Assembly: GCA_023405565.1 (NCBI GenBank) | Contig: JAEXXW010000601.1 | Span: 1 to 5,667 of the forward strand | From: Pseudomonadota bacterium | GTDB lineage: Bacteria > Pseudomonadota > Alphaproteobacteria > Rhizobiales > Xanthobacteraceae | DNA: 5,667 nt | Direction: 5' to 3' | Shown here: positions 1 through 5,661 of the stretch, in pieces | Layout of the letters: every line of letters begins with the position of its first letter | Numbering within the stretch: position 1 is the first letter of the stretch | Program-made: the position numbers and the translations under genes | The notes under the pieces: generated by a model | The model's database searches: none | What the model was told of the DNA's origin: nothing | The model's input: only the letters and a program-made list of their open reading frames with translations

Positions 1-1379
1 ATACCGACGATGCCATTCGAGCCGCCGGTGACGTTCTCCCACTGGAACACGATCGACCAGACGATCTGCGCGAAAGCAAGCGTCAGCATGGCCAGATAAA
101 CGCCAGAGAGCCGCACAGCGAACCAGCCGAACAGCAGCGCGCCAGCCAGCGCGACCAGCGGCGCAAGCACGATGGCGCCGAGCATCGGCATCGCCGCGAA
201 CTTGACCAGCAATGCCGCGCCATAGGCGCCGAGCCCGAAATAGGCCGCATGACCGAAGGAATGCATGCCGCCCGGCCCCATGATGAAATGCAGGCTGGTG
301 GCGAAGATGATGGCGATCAGCACATCGGTGCCGAGCACGATGCTGTAGGGCGATGTCTTGGCGAGCAACGGCAGGCAGGCAAGCAGCACAAGCGCTGCAA
401 GGCCGATGATTTTGACCGCGTTGGAGGCCGGACGGATCGGGGATTCGACTTCGGCCGTGCTGCGCACGGCACCCTGCGGCCGGCCGAGCAGGCCATGCGG
501 GCGGATGATCAGCACGATCGCCATGACGATGAATTCGGCCACCAGCGTCAACTTAGAGAAGTTGATACTGAAATCGCCGATGTGAACGACGCCGATGCCG
601 ATGCAGATCGCCTTGATCTCGGCGATCAGAACAGCGGCGAGGTAGGCGCCGGTGATCGAGCCCATGCCGCCGACCACGACGACCACGAAGGCGTCGCCGA
701 TCACGCTCAGGTCCATCAGAAGGTTGGCCGGCTCGCGCGCCACCTGCAGCGCGCCGCCAAGACCGGAGAGAAACGATCCCAGAGCAAATACCGCCGTGAA
801 CAGGATGGCCTGATTGATGCCGAGCGCGCCGACCATCTCGCGGTCCTGCGTCGCCGCCCGCACCAGCCGGCCGAAGCGCGTCTTGGCCAGCGCAAGATGC
901 AGGATAATGAGAACCGCCGGCCCCATCGCGATCAGAAACAGGTCGTAACTCGGCACCCGGCGGCCGAAAATCTCGATAGCGCCGCGCATGCCGGGCGCGC
1001 GGGGGCCGAGCAAGTCTTCGGGACCCCAGATCCACAGCGTCAGGTCATTGATGACAAGCACCAGCGCGAATGTGGCAAGCAACTGAAACAGTTCGGGGGC
1101 CCTGTAGATCCGACGCAACAGCAGGATTTCGATCAGCGCGCCGATGCCAGCGACAATGATGGCTGCCGCAACGATGCCGCCCCAGAAGCCAAGGCCTCCG
1201 CCGATCTTGGTCGCGAAGGTATAGGCGAGGTAGATGCCGAGCATGTAGAGAGAGCCATGCGCGATATTGATGATGCGCGTGACGCCGAAGATGAGCGACA
1301 GGCCGGCGGCAATGAAGAACAAGCCCGACGCGGAGGCGAGACCATTCAACGCCCAAACAAATACGATCTCAGGTGACAT
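1..1379 (-). CDS. Fused LivH-LivM-type ABC transporter permease, 3' end outside window
   Basis: Inner-membrane permease of a branched-chain-amino-acid-type (HAAT) ABC importer; it forms the channel for substrate handed over by the binding protein encoded upstream. The frame runs open from ATG at 1379 to the window edge (459 codons, no stop). Residues 1-300 are a complete LivH-like unit: an early INIAHGSLYMLG segment, hydrophobic spans over roughly 5-30, 64-88, 99-118, 188-210 and 225-256, the conserved VVGGMGSITGA at 235-245, and the usual LivH ending RPHGLLG at 293-299. A polar linker (about 302-320) leads without a stop into a LivM-like unit with MHSFGHAAYFGLGAYGAALL at 372-391, GVYLAMLTLAFAQ at 426-438 and TGGSNGI at 451-457. 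A full fusion would be about 600-650 residues, so roughly 150-190 are missing here. The start is the first residue of a normal LivH; its Shine-Dalgarno is weak (AAGA only). LivG and LivF ATPases would be expected downstream. The substrate cannot be read from the permease. Confidence 0.93.
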   Translation of the reverse strand, partial: MSPEIVFVWALNGLASASGLFFIAAGLSLIFGVTRIINIAHGSLYMLGIYLAYTFATKIGGGLGFWGGIVAAAIIVAGIGALIEILLLRRIYRAPELFQLLATFALVLVINDLTLWIWGPEDLLGPRAPGMRGAIEIFGRRVPSYDLFLIAMGPAVLIILHLALAKTRFGRLVRAATQDREMVGALGINQAILFTAVFALGSFLSGLGGALQVAREPANLLMDLSVIGDAFVVVVVGGMGSITGAYLAAVLIAEIKAICIGIGVVHIGDFSINFSKLTLVAEFIVMAIVLIIRPHGLLGRPQGAVRSTAEVESPIRPASNAVKIIGLAALVLLACLPLLAKTSPYSIVLGTDVLIAIIFATSLHFIMGPGGMHSFGHAAYFGLGAYGAALLVKFAAMPMLGAIVLAPLVALAGALLFGWFAVRLSGVYLAMLTLAFAQIVWSIVFQWENVTGGSNGIVG

Positions 1380-1433
1380 GAGCGATCTTGCTGACGGTCT
1401 TAAAAGCCGACATTGAGAGACGGTGGAATGCGC

Positions 1434-1464
1434 AAGTCTCCCGGCCTTACGGGCCGGGAGACTT
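1434..1464 (-). terminator. Intercistronic 13-bp hairpin between binding protein and permease
   Basis: A perfect 13-bp inverted repeat: arms 1434-1446 and 1452-1464 around a 5-base loop, mostly G-C pairs. In the transcript it lies just after the binding-protein stop codon and about 55 bases before the permease start. Only two U residues follow the stem, so it is not a classical full terminator. Its position fits a partial terminator or 3'-end stabilising structure that lets the abundant binding protein be made in excess over the membrane subunits, as known for other ABC operons. The structure is seen directly; the role is inferred. Confidence 0.6.
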
Positions 1465-1474
1465 TAAGGACACA

Positions 1475-2683
1475 TCACGGGGCGGCCGGACGCAGTTTCT
1501 TCACTTCTTCCGGTCCGGGCAGCACGTCCTTGCCATCGACATATTTGAAGTCGGACATGGTGCCGATGCCATTTTTCAGCGCAATCTTGCCGACATAGGC
1601 GCCCATCGTCGCCTGATGATCGCTCGGACGATATTCAAATGGTCCGAACGGGCTATCGACTTTCAGGCCGCGGAAGGCGGCGATCATCTTCTCGGTGTCG
1701 GTCGAGCCGGCCTTCTTGATGCCTTCGGCGAGCGAATGCATCGTCGCATAGCCGACGATCGAGCCGAGACGCGGATAATCGTTCCAGCGCTTCCTGTAGG
1801 CGTCGACGAAGGCCTTGTGCTCCGGCGTCGTGATCTCGCTCCAAGGATAGCCCGTCACGACCCAGCCAACCGGCGCTTCATCCTTCAGAGGATCGAGATA
1901 TTCCGGTTCGCCGGAGAGCAGGCTCACCACCATGCGGTTTTTGAACACATCGCGGGTGTTGCCCTCGCGAACGAGCTTTGCGAGGTCCGGGCCGAACAAC
2001 ACATTGAAGATAGCATCGGGCTTGGCATCGTCGATCGCCTGAACGACCGCGCCAGCATCGACTTTGCCGAGTGGCGGTGCTTGCTCGGTGACGAATTCCA
2101 CGTCAGGCTGCGCCTTCTTCAGCATCTCCTTGAAAGCGGCTGCGGCGGCCTGGCCATATTCGAAGTTCGGATAGACCAGCGCCCAGCGCTTCTTCTTCGC
2201 CGCGATGGCATCGGGCATCAGCATCGCCACCTGCATGTAGGTCGATGAGCGCAGGCGGAATGTATAGCGATTGCCGTTCGACCAGGTAATCTTGTCGGTT
2301 AGCGGCTCGGCGGCGAGAAAGAACACCTGCTTCTTGCCGGCGAACTCGGTCACGGCAAGACCGATATGTGACAGGAAGGTGCCGGTGATGATGTTGACGC
2401 CTTCACGGGTGATCAGCTCTTCCGCAACGCGGACCGCATCGCCGGGATTGGCGCCGTCGTCGCGTGAAACGACTTCAAGCTTTTTGCCGAGCAGACCGCC
2501 CTTGGCGTTGATCTCCTCCACCGCCAGTTCCCATCCCTTCTTGTAAGGGTCAAGGAACGCCGGCTGCGATTTGTAACTGTTTAGTTCACCAATTTTGATC
2601 GTGTTTTGTGCCAGCGCAGGGCTTGCAAGCCCGATGGCCAGGGAGGCGGAGAGGGCGGCATAGAATGAAGAACGTCTCGACAT
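1475..2683 (-). CDS. ABC transporter substrate-binding protein, branched-chain amino acid type (LivJ/LivK-like)
   Basis: Periplasmic solute-binding protein of the adjacent HAAT-type importer; it captures a small ligand and delivers it to the permease. The 402-residue product has a Sec signal peptide: Arg3-Arg4, a hydrophobic core at about 8-22, and a signal-peptidase site after Ala25 in PALA-Q. The mature part follows the Peripla_BP_6 pattern: first strand NTIKIGELNSY (27-37), GWELAVEEINAKGGLLGKKLEVVSRDD (split as 50-60 and 61-76), ITGTFLSHIGLA (99-110) in the first lobe, WALVYPNFEYGQ (167-178) opening the second lobe, and a GYATMHSLAEGIKKAG helix (311-326). Length is normal for the family. 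The start is fixed by an AAGGAG ribosome binding site 7 bases upstream. The gene has its own predicted promoter and leader and is followed by a hairpin and then the permease. In Rhizobiales such proteins bind amino acids, amides, or aromatic and other carboxylates; I cannot decide between them. Family assignment is secure. Confidence 0.93.
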   Translation of the reverse strand: MSRRSSFYAALSASLAIGLASPALAQNTIKIGELNSYKSQPAFLDPYKKGWELAVEEINAKGGLLGKKLEVVSRDDGANPGDAVRVAEELITREGVNIITGTFLSHIGLAVTEFAGKKQVFFLAAEPLTDKITWSNGNRYTFRLRSSTYMQVAMLMPDAIAAKKKRWALVYPNFEYGQAAAAAFKEMLKKAQPDVEFVTEQAPPLGKVDAGAVVQAIDDAKPDAIFNVLFGPDLAKLVREGNTRDVFKNRMVVSLLSGEPEYLDPLKDEAPVGWVVTGYPWSEITTPEHKAFVDAYRKRWNDYPRLGSIVGYATMHSLAEGIKKAGSTDTEKMIAAFRGLKVDSPFGPFEYRPSDHQATMGAYVGKIALKNGIGTMSDFKYVDGKDVLPGPEEVKKLRPAAP

Positions 2684-2892
2684 GATCAGACTCCTTGATC
2701 CACGAACGATAGTCGCCGAGCGATACTGAAAGCGATTAACAAGGCCAAGAATATTGACGATTTGACCGGCTGGATCCGGTGACGTGTTCTGGTGGCGCCG
2801 AATTTTAACGGTGGCGCGGGCTTCGCGAAGCGTTGCAGCATGCCATCGACACTCACGGCAATAGGTGCCTTTCAGTCGCGAAATTTATTTGC
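2684..2892 (-). other. Untranslated leader of the transporter transcript
   Basis: About 209 nt between the predicted transcription start and the binding-protein ATG, with no convincing gene. It contains a 12-bp palindrome GCTTCGCGAAGC (2820-2831), an 8-bp direct repeat GGTGGCGC (2791-2798 and 2810-2817) and a short ACCGG/CCGGT inverted repeat (2765-2780). I recognise no known riboswitch or leader peptide here. Its extent depends on the promoter call. Confidence 0.4.
2691..2696 (-). promoter_or_regulatory. Shine-Dalgarno of the substrate-binding protein gene
   Basis: AAGGAG on the minus strand, 7 bases before the ATG at 2683; it fixes that start. It is flanked by a 5-bp inverted repeat (GATCA/TGATC, 2684-2688 and 2696-2700) that would place AGGAGTC in a 7-base loop. 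Confidence 0.8.
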
Positions 2893-2902
2893 GTACAAAT
2901 AA
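2885..2902. promoter_or_regulatory. Candidate operator: inverted repeat overlapping the -10 element
   Basis: TTATTTG (2885-2891) and CAAATAA (2896-2902) form 7-bp arms around CGTA. The repeat covers the downstream part of the -10 hexamer and the predicted transcription start, where a dimeric repressor would block RNA polymerase. The symmetry is seen in the sequence; that a repressor (for example TetR, GntR or MarR type) binds it is inference. No regulator gene is in the window. Confidence 0.5.
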
Positions 2903-2927
2903 TCTGGCGGCTCATTTCCGTTGTCAA
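2899..2927 (-). promoter_or_regulatory. Sigma-70-type promoter of the transporter genes
   Basis: On the minus strand, TTGACA (2927-2922, a perfect -35 consensus, preceded by CC as in the CTTGAC form common in alphaproteobacteria) is followed after exactly 17 bases by GATTAT (2904-2899), which matches 4 of 6 positions of the -10 consensus. Predicted start of transcription is near 2892. It lies downstream of the terminator of the enzyme cluster and upstream of the binding-protein gene, which is where a separate transporter promoter is needed. Confidence 0.65.
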
Positions 2928-2984
2928 GGCAAAGCTGTGCGCATGCGGCGGTTGATCGCGTGTTGTTGTGCGATGCCATAAAAG

Positions 2985-3000
2985 TCATCATGCATGATGA
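2985..3000. promoter_or_regulatory. 16-bp perfect palindrome, possible regulator site
   Basis: TCATCATGCATGATGA is its own reverse complement over all 16 bases. It is centred about 100 bp upstream of the predicted transporter transcription start, a typical distance for an activator or a second operator. A weaker symmetric sequence around TGCA lies at 3015-3030 with its centre 30 bp away. The palindrome is certain; binding is inferred. Confidence 0.4.
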
Positions 3001-3043
3001 AGTTTGTATCAACGCGATGATGCACGATCTGTTTGTTCGAGAC

Positions 3044-3079
3044 AAAAAAATGCGGTGAAAGGGAAGCCCTTTCACCGCA
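3044..3079 (-). terminator. Rho-independent terminator of the hydrolase-crotonase-SDR cluster
   Basis: A perfect 13-bp stem (arms 3051-3063 and 3067-3079) with a 3-base loop is followed in the minus-strand transcript by seven consecutive U residues (3050-3044). It lies 60 bases after the SDR stop codon. This is a textbook intrinsic terminator and separates the enzyme cluster from the transporter genes. Confidence 0.93.
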
Positions 3080-3138
3080 ACATTATCTCGCGCCTGAAGC
3101 GATGCAAAGTGTGACGGCTTGCATCGCCCATCTTGTCA

Positions 3139-3951
3139 TCACCGCTTGTCGCGCAGGCGATCCATCAGCGATTTTTCCTGGCCTCCGTCGATTTCGATCA
3201 TCGTGCCGTTGACCATGTGCATCAGTGGCGAGGCGAGCATCACCACAAGGTTTGCGACTTCCTCAACCTCAGCAATGCGGCCCATCGGAATGGATGAGGG
3301 CGCAAGCTGGTCGGCTTCCTCGTAAGAGAGGTTCATGTCGCGCGACATCGCCTTGACGAGACCTGCCCAGCGCTCAGTGCGTACGGGGCCGGGATTGACC
3401 GCGCAGAAACTGACGCCGTGCTTGCCGTATTGTCCCGCGAGCGACAGCGTCAGGTTCTGTCCCGCGGCATTGGCCGCACCCGGGCAGATCTCCCAATAGG
3501 ATGGCTTCACGCCGTCATTGCCGATCAGATTCACGACACGGCCGCCGCCTTGCTTGACCATGATCGGGAGCGCGTAGCGAAGGCAGCGAACATAGCCCAT
3601 GAACTTGAGCTGAAGGCCTTTTTCCCAATCATCCTCGGTCAGGTGCTCGATCACGCCGCCGGCTGCGGAGCCGGCATTGTTGATCATGATGTCGATACGC
3701 CCGAGCGCCTTGTGGCCCTGCTCGATGAAATTCTTGGCGTCCGCATCGCTGCGCAAGTCGGCGGTGATCGGAACGATCTTTCGGCCGGTGGCCGCGGCGA
3801 TCTCCTTGGCCGCAGCTTCCAGCGGCTCCATGCGGCGGGCACAGATTGCGACATCCACGCCTTCCTTGGCGAGTGCGAGTGCAATGCCTTTGCCGATGCC
3901 TTCGCTGCCGCCTGTGACCAGTGCGGTCTTTCCGGACAGTTTCAGTTCCAT
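3139..3951 (-). CDS. SDR-family protein lacking the classical catalytic tetrad
   Basis: A 270-residue Rossmann-fold protein of normal SDR length, of the group usually annotated as 3-oxoacyl-ACP reductase-like. The cofactor site looks functional: TGGSEGIG (13-20), CARR ending beta-2 (37-40, arginines that suggest NADP(H)), AD at 64-65, NNAG (91-94) and NPGPVRT (186-192), with the C-terminal IDGG at 254-257. The catalytic residues are not there. Aligned by eye on E. coli FabG, the tetrad Asn is Lys116, the Ser is Gly144, the Tyr is Pro157 and the Lys is Asn161 (segment CPGAANAAGQNLT, 156-168). Tyr152 is nearby but has no Lys four residues on. Divergent SDR subgroups without a perfect tetrad are known, so this may be a subfamily trait and not decay; the frame is intact. 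It is the last gene of the cluster, 66 bases after the crotonase gene, with AGGAG 7 bases before the ATG. An oxidoreductase role is uncertain; cofactor binding or different chemistry is possible. Confidence 0.92.
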   Translation of the reverse strand: MELKLSGKTALVTGGSEGIGKGIALALAKEGVDVAICARRMEPLEAAAKEIAAATGRKIVPITADLRSDADAKNFIEQGHKALGRIDIMINNAGSAAGGVIEHLTEDDWEKGLQLKFMGYVRCLRYALPIMVKQGGGRVVNLIGNDGVKPSYWEICPGAANAAGQNLTLSLAGQYGKHGVSFCAVNPGPVRTERWAGLVKAMSRDMNLSYEEADQLAPSSIPMGRIAEVEEVANLVVMLASPLMHMVNGTMIEIDGGQEKSLMDRLRDKR

Positions 3952-3958
3952 TCTTGGG

Positions 3959-3963
3959 CTCCT
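3959..3963 (-). promoter_or_regulatory. Shine-Dalgarno of the SDR gene
   Basis: AGGAG (within AGAGGAGC) on the minus strand, 7 bases before the ATG at 3951. It supports that start, which also begins the SDR fold at its usual place. Confidence 0.8.
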
Positions 3964-4017
3964 CTGTATGGTCAGGTGTTTCAGGATCGAATTGGTGTTG
4001 CGTCCGGCTGCCGCTGG

Positions 4018-4797
4018 CTAGCTTCCGGTAAATCGTGGGGCGCGTTTCTCGGCGAAAGCGGCACGGCCCTCGGCATAGTCGTTGCTGGCGTCGGCCTGCG
4101 CGTACAAACGCTCGGCTTCATTCATCAGCAAAGGATCGTTGGATATCCATGCACGGATGGAGGCCTTGATCGCCTTCAGCGTCAGCGGCGCGTTTTCGGC
4201 AATCGTGCGGGCAACGGATGTTGCCAGCGCTTCGACATCATCATTTTCGGCCAGTGCATGAACGCCGCCGACGTCATGCAGGCGGGGCGCCGGGATACGT
4301 TGTGCTGTATAAAGAATCTGCGGGGTGAGGGGGCCGAACACGCGCAGCATGCGCTTGATGCCGCGCGGATCGTAACCAAGTCCCAACCGGCCCGCTGGCA
4401 CGGCAAAAAAGGCTCCTTGCGCGGCGATGCGAAGATCGCAGGAGGCGGCGAGTGATGCGCCCGCGCCCATGCACGCGCCCTTGATCATGGCGATCGTCGG
4501 CTGCGGCATCGCTTCGATCGCCCGGCAGGTCTCCTCGACGAGATCGTCATAACCCCTCGCATTCGCGGTGCCAGAACGCGCTTCATTGAAGCCGACAATG
4601 TCGGCGCCCGCGGAAAAAGCGAGATCTCCGTCGCCACGAATGATGACCACACGGACATCGCCGCGCGATGTGGTCGAATGTGCAAATTCTGCGATGGCCT
4701 GCCACATCGTTGCGGACACGGCGTTGCGACGCTCCGGATTGCGCAAGCGCAAGGTTGCGACGTTATCGTCGACGGTGATTGCGATATCGCCAGCCAT
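4018..4797 (-). CDS. Crotonase (enoyl-CoA hydratase/isomerase) family protein without hydratase glutamates
   Basis: A 259-residue crotonase-fold protein expected to bind an acyl-CoA in the cytoplasm. Visible features are LRLRNPERRNAVS (16-28), the first oxyanion-hole loop FSAGADI (61-67), the second loop KGACMGAGASLAASCD (106-121), PAGRLGLGY (134-142) and the C-terminal AFAEKRAPRFTG (247-258). Counting from the conserved Cys-Asp at 120-121, the two rat hydratase glutamates (Glu144 and Glu164) fall on Ser115 and Ala135. CoA binding and the oxyanion hole are kept, but water addition by the usual mechanism is not expected. Isomerase, thioesterase, decarboxylase or ring-cleaving chemistry, all known in this superfamily, are alternatives. 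I chose the ATG at 4797 over a TTG directly before it (4800) because GAGG at 4803-4806 lies 5 bases from the ATG and only 2 from the TTG. It follows the hydrolase stop by 18 bases, so the two are almost certainly co-transcribed. Confidence 0.93.
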   Translation of the reverse strand: MAGDIAITVDDNVATLRLRNPERRNAVSATMWQAIAEFAHSTTSRGDVRVVIIRGDGDLAFSAGADIVGFNEARSGTANARGYDDLVEETCRAIEAMPQPTIAMIKGACMGAGASLAASCDLRIAAQGAFFAVPAGRLGLGYDPRGIKRMLRVFGPLTPQILYTAQRIPAPRLHDVGGVHALAENDDVEALATSVARTIAENAPLTLKAIKASIRAWISNDPLLMNEAERLYAQADASNDYAEGRAAFAEKRAPRFTGS

Positions 4798-4802
4798 CAA
4801 TA

Positions 4803-4806
4803 CCTC
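4803..4806 (-). promoter_or_regulatory. Shine-Dalgarno deciding the crotonase start
   Basis: GAGG on the minus strand in the 18-base gap after the hydrolase stop. It is 5 bases from the ATG at 4797 and only 2 from the TTG at 4800, so it favours the ATG. Confidence 0.6.
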
Positions 4807-4815
4807 GCGATTGGC

Positions 4816-5661
4816 TTAAGATGCGGCTCTGTGAGACATCCAGCGGCCGCTTTCGACCGCGGAGAACAATTCAGCGAGCGAGGCATTGAAGATGGCCGGC
4901 TCCTCGCTCGTGATCGTATGGCCCGAGCGCGGAACAACGAGCAGGGCGGCGGTGGGCACCGTGCGCTTGAGGAACAGGCTCCCGTCGAGACAGGGAAAAT
5001 CCTCATCGCCGACAACGACCAGCAGCGGAACGGAAAAGCCTTTCAACTGCTCTTCCATTTCCCACAATGTCGGCCGCTTGAGCTGCAGATTGTACATGGT
5101 GAGGCCATGTCCAAGCGGTGAATGCTCGGCCAGCATGCGTGCGAATTCGGCCCAGCCGCGCGGGTCTTTATACTTGTGCGTCTGGCGCATCGGCGCGTCG
5201 GCATATTTCGCCGCTGACGATTCCATGGTCTCTTCCAGGAACATCTTGCCGGTTTCGGCCGCCATCGCCTTCATCGCGTCGCGCTGGGCGACGTCGGGCG
5301 TCGAGCCCCAGCCGCATCCCGCCGCGGTCACCGACAGGCAGCGGCCCGGCTGGTTCAGGCCGACATGCAGTGCGGTATAGGCGCCCATCGAATGGCCGAC
5401 GACATGCGCCTTGTCGATCTTCAGCGCGTCCATCACGCCGAGTACATCGTCGCGCGCGATGTCCTGTGAATACATCTCGGGCTTTTCGGGGATATCGGAT
5501 GGCGGATAGCCGCGCTGGCTGAAGGTGATGCAGCGATGCGAGCGGGAGAAGAAGCGCAACTGCGGCTCCCAGGTGCGATAGTCCGCCGCAAATTCGTGCA
5601 CAAAGACGATGGGGGTGCCTTGACCGACCTCTTCGTAATAAAGCCTGACGCCGTCGTTCAT
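4816..5661 (-). CDS. Alpha/beta-hydrolase, possibly 5'-truncated by the window edge
   Basis: A cytoplasmic alpha/beta-hydrolase, 281 residues from the first ATG in the window. The catalytic set looks complete: nucleophile elbow GHSMG (89-93, Ser91), acid Asp221 in VGDEDFP (217-223), His248 in SGHTI (246-250), and a long cap region at about 120-205. The oxyanion loop after beta-3 reads VHEFA (21-25) where many relatives have HGF. There is no signal peptide. The family resembles 3-oxoadipate enol-lactonase and related C-C bond or ester hydrolases, but the substrate cannot be assigned. The frame stays open to the window end (two more codons, Leu-Thr) and relatives usually have a few residues before the NDGVRLYYEE segment, so the true start may lie outside; no ribosome binding site can be judged from the 6 remaining bases. 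It is the first visible gene of the cluster; its promoter is not in the window. Confidence 0.92.
   Translation of the reverse strand: MNDGVRLYYEEVGQGTPIVFVHEFAADYRTWEPQLRFFSRSHRCITFSQRGYPPSDIPEKPEMYSQDIARDDVLGVMDALKIDKAHVVGHSMGAYTALHVGLNQPGRCLSVTAAGCGWGSTPDVAQRDAMKAMAAETGKMFLEETMESSAAKYADAPMRQTHKYKDPRGWAEFARMLAEHSPLGHGLTMYNLQLKRPTLWEMEEQLKGFSVPLLVVVGDEDFPCLDGSLFLKRTVPTAALLVVPRSGHTITSEEPAIFNASLAELFSAVESGRWMSHRAAS

Noticed and set aside
553..1356. Minus-strand frames at 553-1035 and 1045-1356 in another register of the permease region
   Set aside because: Their products are Arg-rich out-of-frame translations. The register starting at 1379 gives the conserved permease motifs without interruption.
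249..1376. Plus-strand open frame of 375 codons opposite the permease
   Set aside because: The product is almost entirely Asp, His, Arg, Gln and Ala without fold-like pattern, the typical antisense image of a hydrophobic GC-rich gene. The minus-strand frame gives a clear LivH-LivM protein.
1388..2248. Plus-strand open frame of 286 codons opposite the binding protein
   Set aside because: It runs across the intercistronic hairpin and opposite a well-recognised solute-binding protein. It has no recognisable domain.
2701..2760. A second promoter close to the binding-protein gene (TTGGCC, 17 bases, TATCGC on the minus strand)
   Set aside because: Both hexamers match the consensus poorly compared with the TTGACA/GATTAT pair upstream.
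2872..3075. Minus-strand open frame of 67 codons in the intergenic region
   Set aside because: It begins inside the terminator stem and reads through the palindrome and promoter. It has no ribosome binding site and no recognisable sequence.
3139..3951. Calling the SDR a pseudogene because its catalytic residues are absent
   Set aside because: The frame, length, cofactor motifs, start and ribosome binding site are all intact, and divergent SDR subgroups without the tetrad are known.
3418..4455. Plus-strand open frame of 345 codons across the SDR and crotonase genes
   Set aside because: It spans the antisense of two unrelated genes and the gap between them, which real coding sequence would not do. 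No domain is recognisable.
4798..4800. TTG as start of the crotonase gene
   Set aside because: It would sit only 2 bases from the GAGG ribosome binding site and is immediately followed by an ATG at a better distance.
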